Position numbers and translations under genes: made by a program
Shown: positions 53,679 through 61,322 of the stretch, in pieces
Layout of the letters: each line of letters opens with the position of its first letter
Numbering within the stretch: the stretch's first letter is position 1
Notes under the pieces: model-generated
The model's input: the letters and a program-made list of their open reading frames with translations, nothing else
Databases searched by the model: none
Told to the model about the DNA's origin: nothing
DNA from: Gammaproteobacteria bacterium
Lineage (GTDB): Bacteria; Pseudomonadota; Gammaproteobacteria; Pseudomonadales; Cellvibrionaceae
Direction of reading: 5' to 3'
Length of the DNA: 64,000 nucleotides
NCBI GenBank assembly: GCA_004173475.1
Contig: SEBU01000002.1
Span: forward strand, 558,001 to 622,000

Positions 53679-54401
53679 TTAGTTGAATTGTTTAACTTTA
53701 CTGATATCTACTGGACCAACACCTGCCAAATTCAACACTAATTTTCCATCTGTTCCGATAGTAACGCTATTTACATTTACGCTGAGATTGGTTGTTAATT
53801 GTTCTTGCTTACCATTTTGAGATGCCATGACTTCAAAACTATAACTACCAGGAGGCAAGGCTTTTTCGCCAGTAGTCCAATCCAATAACTCGCCATTGAC
53901 TTCAATATTTTGTCCGTCAAAACGGAAATTTGTGTCGCCAGCTGGAACTGTACCAACCGGAACCTGCGCTGCTAAAGCACCTTTATCGTCATAGATATTA
54001 ATTTTTAAATCTGATGTGGATGAACCAAGTTTTACATTGCCAGAAATGATTCCCTTATCGACCAGCATGCTAGTGTCAGTTTCAACACTCACTGAACGAC
54101 CCACTAATGAAGAAGCTTGCAACGCTTGATTGGAATTAAAACTGCTGCTGAAGTTATTGAAATTAGTGTTTAATTTTTCTAGACCTTGCACCGAACTGAA
54201 CTGAGCTAATTGCGCTACGAATTCCGAATTACTTTGTGGTGCTAGCGGGTCCTGATTTTTCATTTGAGTAATCATCAATTGTAAAAATGCGTCTTGACCC
54301 AACTCGTTGGTTTTTTTCTTCGCTGTTTCCGCCGCTGCATTTTTATTAATGGCATAGCCAGCAAGAACGTCGCTGGTTGGTTTGGTTGCTATATCACTCA
54401 T
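53679..54401 (-). CDS. flgD: Flagellar hook cap protein FlgD
   Basis: A 240-residue hook-capping scaffold. The N-terminal region has LGQDAFLQLMITQMKNQDPL then SNSEFVAQLAQFSSVQGL (about residues 28-76), the FlgD signature. The C-terminal half holds the FlgD Ig-like and tudor-like folds (INIYDDKGALAAQVPVG; PPGSYSFEVMASQNGK). Length is typical. It follows flgC by 88 nt. Confidence 0.95.
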   Translation of the reverse strand: MSDIATKPTSDVLAGYAINKNAAAETAKKKTNELGQDAFLQLMITQMKNQDPLAPQSNSEFVAQLAQFSSVQGLEKLNTNFNNFSSSFNSNQALQASSLVGRSVSVETDTSMLVDKGIISGNVKLGSSTSDLKINIYDDKGALAAQVPVGTVPAGDTNFRFDGQNIEVNGELLDWTTGEKALPPGSYSFEVMASQNGKQEQLTTNLSVNVNSVTIGTDGKLVLNLAGVGPVDISKVKQFN

Positions 54402-54489
54402 TTACGTTCACCTTAATAATCATGCGGCCTTGCGATTACTGATTTAAGTTTTCAAACGATCTATCTATTGAAGTTTATTGAAGCGTCGA

Positions 54490-54936
54490 TTACTGGCCCA
54501 GGGTCAGCACTCGTTGAACCATTTGTTTCGCTGAGTTCATCACTTCCACGTTCATTTGAAATGAGCGTGAAGCAGAAATCATATTGGTCATTTCTTCCAC
54601 GACATTAACGTTTGGGTAATACACATAACCTTCTTTGTCGGCTTTAGGATGTGTCGGCTCGTAACGACGCTCAAGCGGTGTACCACTCTCAACAATACCC
54701 AAGACTTGCACGCCTGCAGCAGCGTCAGTTTCGTTCGCTGCTCGGTCGGCATTTAATGATTGTTGCATCGCTTCTTTTTGAATTGCAGCAAACACCGGCT
54801 GACGACTACGATAAACCTGATCAATACTGGAGCTCGCTGATTGCGCATTTGCCAGGTTGCTCGCCGTGGTGTTTAAACGCAGACTTTGTGCGTTCATACC
54901 TGTGCCAGCGATATCGAAAATTGATCCCAGTGCCAT
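54490..54936 (-). CDS. flgC: Flagellar proximal rod protein FlgC
   Basis: A 148-residue rod protein. It starts SIFDIAGTGMNAQSLRLNTT followed by ASNLANAQSASSS, has YPNVNVVEEMTNMISASRSF near residues 107-126, and closes with a conserved helix. Normal length. It lies 47 nt after flgB. Confidence 0.96.
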   Translation of the reverse strand: MALGSIFDIAGTGMNAQSLRLNTTASNLANAQSASSSIDQVYRSRQPVFAAIQKEAMQQSLNADRAANETDAAAGVQVLGIVESGTPLERRYEPTHPKADKEGYVYYPNVNVVEEMTNMISASRSFQMNVEVMNSAKQMVQRVLTLGQ

Positions 54937-54983
54937 GATGTTTCTCGCTTAAAAAATAAGTTTTGTAGAAAATTTAATTCGTC

Positions 54984-55385
54984 TTAGTCGCCGCGAATAG
55001 CAGATTTCAAACCTTGAAACTTGCTATTTAAAAACTGAAAACTGGCTTGAAACGCTAAAGTATTTTTCATGTATTCCGCGTGTTCAATTTGATCTTCAAC
55101 GGTATTACCGTCGATAGATGGCTGTTGCGGCGTGCGGTATAACAAATCGGAGTCTTCGCCAAACGCACCACCCAACGAAATGTGGCGCTCATTGGTAGCT
55201 TGCATATTGAATTGGTTTGACTCAGTAACCTTTTGGTTGAGTATTTGCTTAAAATCCAAATCGCGAGCCTTGTAATTTGGGGTATCAACGTTAGCGAGGT
55301 TGTTAGCCAAAACACCGGCACGCTGACCGCGTAAGCGCAACGCGCTTTCGTGAATTCCAAGGGCTGATTCGAATGATATGGACAT
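54984..55385 (-). CDS. flgB: Flagellar proximal rod protein FlgB
   Basis: A 133-residue rod protein beginning SISFESALGIHESALRLRGQ with NNLANVDTPNYKARDLDF near residues 28-45, both typical. It is the first gene of the flgBCD(E) unit and lies 69 nt downstream of a clear sigma-54 promoter. Confidence 0.96.
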   Translation of the reverse strand: MSISFESALGIHESALRLRGQRAGVLANNLANVDTPNYKARDLDFKQILNQKVTESNQFNMQATNERHISLGGAFGEDSDLLYRTPQQPSIDGNTVEDQIEHAEYMKNTLAFQASFQFLNSKFQGLKSAIRGD

Positions 55386-55453
55386 GGCATTTGCTCTCTA
55401 CTAAACAGTTTGGTTTACCGACTCTTGCCGATTTACCTTTGATGTAATTTAGA

Positions 55454-55470
55454 TTGCAACGCTTATGCCA
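55454..55470 (-). promoter_or_regulatory. Sigma-54 promoter of flgB operon
   Basis: On the minus strand TGGCATAAGCGTTGCAA, matching -24/-12 with the required 10-nt gap between GG and GC. No other clear feature is seen in the remaining 230 bp to the divergent VOC gene. Confidence 0.88.
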
Positions 55471-55704
55471 AACTGAATATAAATTTTATCTTATTGTTTT
55501 TGTTGAAGTTTTTATCGACCGGAAGGATAAAAAAAACGGCAATTTAAAAAGCGGCAGGGAGAAGCGGCAAAGGATTTCCGCCTGGACTGAAAGGCAGGAA
55601 AGCTGGTTTTTCCGGTTTATGACCGGAACTAAAATGGATAGGAATAGATGGTGAGTTTATGGCAAAGTGACCCGATATCTGTTTTTTCAGTTTGAGGCAT
55701 CTAA

Positions 55705-56100
55705 ATGCAGTTTTTATCGATCCACCACGTCGCCATCATTTGTTCCGACTACGAAAAGTCCAAACACTTTTACACCGAAATATTGGGTTTAAAAATCATA
55801 GCTGAGGCCTATCGCGCCGAGCGCAAGTCCTACAAATTGGATTTAGAGATAGGTAATGGCAACCAAATCGAACTATTTTCATTCCCAAACCCACCCGCAC
55901 GCCCTTCCCGTCCGGAAGCTTGCGGCTTGCGTCATTTGGCGTTTTCAGTGCTTGATGTTGAAACTGTGAAGACTGAGCTGGAACAGAATGGAGTCGCGGT
56001 CGAGCCAATTCGAATTGATGAATATACCGGTAGGAAATTTACGTTTTTTGCAGACCCGGATGGGTTGCCGTTAGAAGTTTATGAAGCAGGAAATTTATAA
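55705..56100 (+). CDS. VOC-family glyoxalase-like protein (YaeR type)
   Basis: A 131-residue single-module vicinal-oxygen-chelate protein. HHVAIICSDYEKSKHFY is the first half, and RPEACGLRHLAFSVLDVE and FFADPDGLPLEVYEA form the second. His8, Glu56 (QIELFSF), His77 and Glu127 are the expected metal ligands by family pattern. It closely resembles E. coli YaeR (GloA2), whose substrate is not settled. It is the only plus-strand gene between cheR and flgB and has no clear link with motility. Confidence 0.87.
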   Translation: MQFLSIHHVAIICSDYEKSKHFYTEILGLKIIAEAYRAERKSYKLDLEIGNGNQIELFSFPNPPARPSRPEACGLRHLAFSVLDVETVKTELEQNGVAVEPIRIDEYTGRKFTFFADPDGLPLEVYEAGNL

Positions 56101-56124
56101 GCTGGAAAAAATATTAAGTAGGAG

Positions 56125-56206
56125 GTCGTCATCCCAGTAGGGGATCCAGCGGCTTAGCTTTTGATTTATCGGGTCACTGGATCCCCTGCGGGGATGACGA
56201 CTCCCA
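56125..56206. repeat. REP-like inverted repeat, copy 2, between VOC gene and cheR
   Basis: An imperfect palindrome of about 82 bp: GTCGTCATCCCAGTAGGGGA on the left and CACTGGATCCCCTGCGGGGA then TGACGACTCCC on the right. Same orientation and ends as copy 1. It lies between convergent genes and could act as a shared terminator. Confidence 0.8.
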
Positions 56207-56222
56207 AATAATTAAAAAAGAA

Positions 56223-57110
56223 TCAAATCGCCCTATACAAAATCCCCGGCTCACACCGCACCATTTCAAATAAATCCCCTGCTCCAGCCAAACCTTCGGA
56301 GGAACCGAGATATAAAATACCTTGTGGTTTGAGTGCGGCGTGGATTTTTTGCAGTATTTGTCGTTTGAGATCAGCGTTAAAATAAATGAGTACATTGCGA
56401 CAAAACACTATGTCGAATTTACCGAGTGCTGCGTAGGAATCCATTAGGTTGATCGGGCGAAAATCTATTCTGTCGCGCAAAACAGGTTTTACTCGCCAGC
56501 TATTGTCGGATTTATCAAAAAATTTATCCAGACGCTCGTTGGAAAGACCTCGCATTACAGACAATTTATCGTATTCACCCTGGCGCGCCTGCTCCAATAC
56601 AGTGACCGATAAATCAGTGGCGACAATTTGTACCTGTCGCGGCAAAGTACCCATATTTTTTAACTTAAATTCCTCAACCATCATACTGATCGAATAAGGT
56701 TCCTGCCCTGACGAACAGGCGGCAGACCAAATACGAATGGGCCCAAACATTTTGTTTGTGCCGCTCATCAGTTGCGGAAATAAATTATTTTTAAGATGGT
56801 CGTAGGGATAAATATCGCGAAACCAGAAAGTTTCGTTGGTCGTCATGGCATCAATGACTTGTTCTTTCAACTTCCGATGGAGGCCATGCCTTAGGTTTTG
56901 GACAAGCTCGCCGAAATTGGCAATTTTATGTTCATCCATCAAGCGGCGCATACGATTGGTAACAAGATATTGCTTGTTATCGCCTAAGGAAATTCCGCAC
57001 GCATCTTGTAAAAATTGCCGAAATTGATCGAACTCATTCTGATCTACATTATCTCGCGTCGCCAATTTGGCAAACACATCGTTATTTCCATTGGAGTCTT
57101 TATTTATCAT
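56223..57110 (-). CDS. cheR: Chemotaxis receptor methyltransferase CheR
   Basis: A 295-residue SAM-dependent enzyme that methylates glutamates on chemoreceptors. The N-terminal helical domain (FDQFRQFLQDACGISLGDNK) precedes the methyltransferase fold with TNETFWFRD, RIWSAACSSGQEPYSISM (SAM loop), VATDLSVTVLEQARQGEY and FCRNVLIYF. The ATG at 57110 (MINKDSN) is preferred because the longer frame adds 18 residues without family similarity. It lies 95 nt after cheV, and the pair is typical of polar flagellar loci. Confidence 0.95.
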   Translation of the reverse strand: MINKDSNGNNDVFAKLATRDNVDQNEFDQFRQFLQDACGISLGDNKQYLVTNRMRRLMDEHKIANFGELVQNLRHGLHRKLKEQVIDAMTTNETFWFRDIYPYDHLKNNLFPQLMSGTNKMFGPIRIWSAACSSGQEPYSISMMVEEFKLKNMGTLPRQVQIVATDLSVTVLEQARQGEYDKLSVMRGLSNERLDKFFDKSDNSWRVKPVLRDRIDFRPINLMDSYAALGKFDIVFCRNVLIYFNADLKRQILQKIHAALKPQGILYLGSSEGLAGAGDLFEMVRCEPGILYRAI

Positions 57111-57205
57111 ATGTGCTCTTAGAAATACTTCAATGCATGAGTGAGCCTGGCTCCATTTACTCATGACATTATTTAATTTTCTGGCGTCACTGATGAATTG
57201 TGGCG

Positions 57206-58162
57206 TTATTCGGTTTGTGGAGGTAACAAGCTCTCACCGGTAATTGCCAGCACGCGATCGTTAACGCGGCGCGCCAATTCGTCCGGGTGAAATTTGGCAA
57301 GAAAATCATCTGCACCAACTTTGCGTACCATGGCCTCATTAAATACTCCACTGAGCGATGTATGCAAAACTATATGCAGCCGTTTCAAATCAGGATGATT
57401 CCGCACTTCCGCAGTGAAGGTGTAACCGTCCATCTCCGGCATCTCAATGTCGCAAATAATCATCACCAATTCTGCGTAAGGGTCTTTACCAGACGCCAAT
57501 ATATCTTTTAAGTAAGTGAGCGCCTCTGCGCCATCTTTCTTAAGCGTGGTACGAATGCCCATACCTTCTACTACGCGCTGGATCTGCTTACGTGCGATAG
57601 TCGAGTCATCAACAATGAGCACATGTTTTTGAACAACTTTATCGGCGATACCGTCCTCAATAACGCCGGCGGATACTTCTTCTTTCATCGGTGAAACTTC
57701 GGCGAGAATTTTTTCAACGTCGATAATTTCAACCAATTGCCCATCGACCTGAGTGACAGCGGTAAGGTAATGCTCTTTACCCGCTCCTTTTGGCGGCGGA
57801 TGTATGTCGCCCCAATTCATATTTACAATACGCTCAACTGAGCGCACTAAAAAACCTTGGGCGGTGCGGTTGTACTCAGTGATGATGACGAAGCAATTTT
57901 CGATATTAGCCAACTCGCGTCGACCAATAGCCAAGTTCATATCCATAATTGGAATTGTGCCGCCGCGAATATGCGCGACGCCACGCACAACGGCATTACG
58001 ACCTGGAATCGCATTTAGTGGGGGGCACTGCAGCACCTCCTTCACTTTAAATACGTTGATGCCATACAACTGTTGACTGCCCAGCCGAAATAGCAATAGC
58101 TCCAGACGATTCTGCCCAACCAATTGGGTACGCTGGTTGACGCTATCCATTACACCGGCCAT
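57206..58162 (-). CDS. cheV: Chemotaxis coupling protein CheV
   Basis: A 318-residue protein with a CheW-like domain (about residues 20-160: LLLFRLGSQQLYGINVFKVK; GVAHIRGGTIPIMDM) and a C-terminal receiver (about 180-310: VLIVDDSTIARKQIQ, phospho-acceptor Asp in IICDIEMPEMDG, and LHTSLSG). It couples receptors to CheA and may buffer phosphate. ATG 58162 has AGAGG at 7 nt. It is divergent from flgA. Confidence 0.95.
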   Translation of the reverse strand: MAGVMDSVNQRTQLVGQNRLELLLFRLGSQQLYGINVFKVKEVLQCPPLNAIPGRNAVVRGVAHIRGGTIPIMDMNLAIGRRELANIENCFVIITEYNRTAQGFLVRSVERIVNMNWGDIHPPPKGAGKEHYLTAVTQVDGQLVEIIDVEKILAEVSPMKEEVSAGVIEDGIADKVVQKHVLIVDDSTIARKQIQRVVEGMGIRTTLKKDGAEALTYLKDILASGKDPYAELVMIICDIEMPEMDGYTFTAEVRNHPDLKRLHIVLHTSLSGVFNEAMVRKVGADDFLAKFHPDELARRVNDRVLAITGESLLPPQTE

Positions 58163-58278
58163 GCCATCACCTCTTTCATATTCAAAACGGGCTTTACAAT
58201 TCATATGCGCAAAGAATGTTGCGCATTACATGTCGTGGTTATTTTGTTCGCTCATAAAAATTTAATCGTAAACCTTAA

Positions 58279-58294
58279 CGGCACAGACTTTGCT
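58279..58294 (+). promoter_or_regulatory. Sigma-54 promoter of flgA
   Basis: CGGCACAGACTTTGCT: GG and GC separated by 10 nt, with one mismatch to the -24 box. It lies 117 bp before the preferred flgA start. Confidence 0.78.
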
Positions 58295-58410
58295 TTGGTC
58301 TAGGGAGAAACTATTACGGCTGAATCCCGACACTCTTTAGGTTGAATGCGCTGAAAACCACCAGGTTTCACAAAAAAGTGGCGATCTGCCTTATGAGAAT
58401 AGGACAAATT

Positions 58411-59178
58411 ATGAAATTTCGTAGTTTTTATAAAATTTTCTTTTTAAGAAGTTTGAGCTTCAAATTAAAAGATGTCGCTAAAAATATTGGTTCGGCGGGC
58501 CTACTAATGCTCACGTTGATTCAAAGCGCCAATGCGCAGGCGTCTATTGAAAATATTGAACAGTTACGTACGAAAGTCGCCCAATTTTTGACAGTTGAAT
58601 ACGAAAATAGCAACGCATCTAAAGTCGAGGTAAAAGTTAACAACCTCGATACGCGCTTAAGGTTGACCAAATGCGATCAGGATCTCTCATTGATATTAAA
58701 AGATCCGGCTAAAAACGGCGGCAACGTAAATGTTGAAGTGGCATGCAAGGGTACATCCAGTTGGACAATCCTCGTCCCTTCCCTGGCAAAAGTTTACCGC
58801 CTAGTGGCAACTGCAAGCCGCAATATGCAGCGTGGCGAGGTTATTAGCGAAAGTGATTTAACGACTGAGGTTATAGATGTTAGCAATTACCGTATGGGAT
58901 TTGCTTTAACCCCGGATGCCCTTGTTGGTAAAGAGCTGAAGTCAGCGATTAATAAAGGTGAAGCTTTTCGCAATTCGGCACTTGACTCGCCCTTGGTGAT
59001 TAGGCGTGGCGATACTGTAAGCATGGAATCCACTGTGGGTGAAATCAGTGTGAAGACCAACGGCACCGCCATAAGCGATGGCAGAATCGGGCAGCAGATC
59101 AGGGTGAAAAACCTTCAATCTGCACGAGTCATTAACGCCAAGGTAGTCGCGTCGGGAAGAGTACAAAGCATTTTTTAG
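58411..59178 (+). CDS. flgA: Flagellar P-ring assembly chaperone FlgA
   Basis: A 255-residue periplasmic chaperone for FlgI. A long leader (MKFRSFYKIFFLRSL..., hydrophobic core near residues 30-42, cleavage after NANA) precedes the FlgA/SAF domain: IENIEQLRTKVAQFL near the start, VYRLVATASRNMQRGEVISE in the middle, and the C-terminal beta domain ending with the family stretch IRVKNLQSARVINAKVVASG. The ATG at 58411 has AGGA 6 nt upstream; the longer frame starts with TTG and is not preferred. It is divergent from cheV. Confidence 0.92.
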   Translation: MKFRSFYKIFFLRSLSFKLKDVAKNIGSAGLLMLTLIQSANAQASIENIEQLRTKVAQFLTVEYENSNASKVEVKVNNLDTRLRLTKCDQDLSLILKDPAKNGGNVNVEVACKGTSSWTILVPSLAKVYRLVATASRNMQRGEVISESDLTTEVIDVSNYRMGFALTPDALVGKELKSAINKGEAFRNSALDSPLVIRRGDTVSMESTVGEISVKTNGTAISDGRIGQQIRVKNLQSARVINAKVVASGRVQSIF

Positions 59179-59272
59179 CAGGCTTCGAAAATTAGATGTA
59201 AGACCATATGGCCGATCAGGTCTAGATTATGAACAGACTTGACCTAAACCATCAAAAAGTTAAAAAACTTGC

Positions 59273-59299
59273 TAAAGTTCCAAGGCAAGCAGCCGACAA
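59273..59299 (+). promoter_or_regulatory. Sigma-28 promoter of flgM
   Basis: TAAAGTTC, 11 nt, GCCGACAA: two mismatches from consensus with exact spacing, 95 bp before flgM. It would create the usual FliA feedback on its own anti-sigma factor. Confidence 0.88.
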
Positions 59300-59393
59300 C
59301 CCTCATAGGGAAGCTCTGATTGGAAGAGACTTGTTAAATATCTTTTTATCAGCTGCGTCTTTGAACTCATAGCAATCGTTGGGGAACGACATC

Positions 59394-59714
59394 ATGGTTA
59401 TAGATACAAACAACATTAATTCTGGCGGTACCAGTGGCGCGCGTGGCCGAACTACAGCACCGGTGACGACTAATGGTACGAAAACATCAGCTCCGGCACC
59501 CGCAGAAGCGGCCGTGTCTGGCAGTAAAGACAATGTTGTGCTCAGCTCGGAGGCACAAAATATGGTGCGTCTGCAAGCCAAAATCAGCAGCCTGCCTGAT
59601 GTTAATCTGGATCGCGTTGCAGCTATCAAGCAAGCAATTGCCGAAGGTCGCTTCGAAATTAATCCTGAGCGCATCGCTGAAAATATGCTTAAACAAGACG
59701 AGCTTTTAAGTTAA
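59394..59714 (+). CDS. flgM: Anti-sigma-28 factor FlgM
   Basis: A 106-residue secreted regulator that holds FliA inactive until the hook is complete. The N-terminal half is Gly/Thr/Ala-rich and disordered, and the C-terminal half (about 50-105) carries the FlgM domain: NVVLSSEAQNMVRLQAKISS, then AAIKQAIAEGRFEINPERIA. ATG 59394 has GGGGAA at 7 nt and suits the family better than an upstream ATG five codons earlier. flgN follows after 126 nt. Confidence 0.92.
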   Translation: MVIDTNNINSGGTSGARGRTTAPVTTNGTKTSAPAPAEAAVSGSKDNVVLSSEAQNMVRLQAKISSLPDVNLDRVAAIKQAIAEGRFEINPERIAENMLKQDELLS

Positions 59715-59840
59715 TTCTTTTTGACGGCTTGCTGTTTTCTTGATGCATTGTTTTTTTCTTGACGCTTTACGTTAGGTAGTTAATCACCGATTCGGTCATT
59801 TCCCCAACAATGGCCGAATTTACTAAACCACGAGGTTGCT

Positions 59841-60317
59841 ATGTCTCTCAATGCTCAATTTCTGCGTGATATGCTCGCGCAAGATTCAAACTACGTTAAG
59901 CAATTAAAGCTGCTGTTACTGAAAGAGCGCGAGTTGCTTGAGCAGCGCCAAACCGAAGGTATGCAGGAAATTGTAAGCCAGAAGGATCATATTCTTGGCA
60001 ATCTTTCCTTTACTGCCAAACAACGAGAGCAACTTTTGCATACCGCCGGTTTGACCACTGATCTAGCGGGATGGCAAGTATTTTTGGAACGTGACGCGCT
60101 TACCCTGCCCTTAATTCCTGGTTGGCAATCGCTCACCGATGAGTTTATCGAGTGTCAGGCCGCGAATGAAATTAACGGAAAGATGATTAATCGCTCTAAA
60201 CAAACCCTGTCGCATCTACTTAACTTGATTCGCGGCCAAGTTGCAGCTCCTTCGCTTTACACGCAAAAAGGTGCAACAACTAACAACAGCAGCACTCACA
60301 CAGTCGCTAAAGCCTAA
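59841..60317 (+). CDS. flgN: Flagellar export chaperone FlgN
   Basis: A 158-residue helical protein that escorts FlgK and FlgL to the export gate. The FlgN pattern is visible in LKLLLLKERELLEQRQTEGM (about 23-42), KDHILGNLSFTAKQREQLL and the C-terminal helix of ECQAANEINGKMINRSKQTL. The tail (about 137-158) is Thr/Ser/Ala-rich. Its place behind flgM is universal in gammaproteobacteria. Confidence 0.92.
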   Translation: MSLNAQFLRDMLAQDSNYVKQLKLLLLKERELLEQRQTEGMQEIVSQKDHILGNLSFTAKQREQLLHTAGLTTDLAGWQVFLERDALTLPLIPGWQSLTDEFIECQAANEINGKMINRSKQTLSHLLNLIRGQVAAPSLYTQKGATTNNSSTHTVAKA

Positions 60318-60391
60318 ACACCGCAAGTGCTTTGCAGTAGCAGGGCACTTATGCAACTCCTCCTATTGCAATTCATCCGTTATTGAATCCT

Positions 60392-60419
60392 TTGCTTATT
60401 CTTAAAAAATTCATACAAT
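60392..60419 (+). promoter_or_regulatory. Sigma-70 promoter of tRNA-Arg
   Basis: TTGCTT, 16 nt, TACAAT, followed by a GC-rich discriminator (GCGCGCGC), the pattern of stringently controlled stable-RNA promoters. Confidence 0.7.
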
Positions 60420-60460
60420 GCGCGCGCTCGCATTTTTATTTATTGCGACTTTATTTTTTT

Positions 60461-60536
60461 GTCCTCATAGCTTAAATGGACAGAGCACCTGCCTCCTAAG
60501 CGGGCGATCCAGGTTCAATTCCTGGTGGGGACGCCA
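60461..60536 (+). tRNA. tRNA-Arg(CCU)
   Basis: A 76-nt cloverleaf. The acceptor stem GTCCTCA pairs with TGGGGAC (one G-T pair). The D arm is GCTT/GAGC. The anticodon stem CCTGC/GCGGG encloses loop CTCCTAA with anticodon CCT. The T arm CCAGG-TTCAATT-CCTGG is perfect, and the 3' CCA is encoded (60534-60536). It decodes the rare AGG codon. Confidence 0.95.
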
Positions 60537-60569
60537 TCTCGATTTACATTGCCTTCAGGCGCCACCTTT

Positions 60570-61280
60570 ATGAATCTTGTTTTATTTTCCGAAGCAGATT
60601 TTATTGGCGAAAATTTAATCGCCATTCGCGACCAACGCCGTCTGCAACATATAAAACAGGTTCACCAAATACAAATCGGCGACACACTTAAGCTTGGCAT
60701 TATTAATGGCAACATAGGTTCCGGTCGCGTTGAGACTTTTAACGAATCGGAAATTCACTTGGCGGTGTCCTTAACGAAAGCTCCGCCGAAGCCATTGCCG
60801 GTAACGCTCGTACTCGCGTTACCTCGGCCTAAAATGCTAAAGCGCACCTTACAAACCATTGCTACTTTAGGCGTAAAAAAAGTTTATTTGATAAATTCCT
60901 ACCGCGTCGAAAAAAGTTATTGGCAAACACCATTACTCGATGAGAGCGCAATTACCGAACATTTACTTATTGGTTTGGAACAAGGCTGCGACACGCAATT
61001 ACCGGAAATACATTTGATAAAGCGCTTCAAACCTTTTGTAGAAGATGATCTTGCGAACATTGTAGGTACATCGCGTGCACTCGTTGCGCATCCCTACACC
61101 GAATTACCCTGCCCCGCGCAAATTGATTATGCGATTACACTCGCAATAGGTCCAGAAGGTGGATTTATTCCTTATGAAATAGATTTGCTAGAAAAATGTG
61201 GATTTACACCGGTAAACCTGGGCGAGCGGATAATGCGGGTTGAAACAGTGGTACCTTACTTATTAGGCAGACTTTATTAA
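60570..61280 (+). CDS. rsmE: 16S rRNA m3U1498 methyltransferase RsmE
   Basis: A 236-residue SPOUT methyltransferase. The N-terminal PUA-like part has HIKQVHQIQIGDTLKLGIIN, and the C-terminal knot carries LALPRPKMLKRTLQTIATLG, LAIGPEGGFIPYEIDLL and LGERIMRVETV. It uses SAM to methylate U1498 of 16S rRNA. The ATG at 60570 is right because a longer frame would begin inside the tRNA. It starts 33 nt after the tRNA CCA and may share its transcript. Confidence 0.95.
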   Translation: MNLVLFSEADFIGENLIAIRDQRRLQHIKQVHQIQIGDTLKLGIINGNIGSGRVETFNESEIHLAVSLTKAPPKPLPVTLVLALPRPKMLKRTLQTIATLGVKKVYLINSYRVEKSYWQTPLLDESAITEHLLIGLEQGCDTQLPEIHLIKRFKPFVEDDLANIVGTSRALVAHPYTELPCPAQIDYAITLAIGPEGGFIPYEIDLLEKCGFTPVNLGERIMRVETVVPYLLGRLY

Positions 61281-61322
61281 ATAAATTTCGCCGTACAAGC
61301 TCTCAATTTATTTCGCGTTCAT

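Noticed and set aside
58271-58282. Possible sigma-28 -10 (GCCGTTAA) for cheV on the minus strand
   Set aside because: No -35 box 11 nt upstream; the bases are better explained as part of the flgA sigma-54 promoter on the other strand.
60325-60350. AAGTGC/GCACTT stem after flgN
   Set aside because: Only 6 bp with a 14-nt loop and no T-run.
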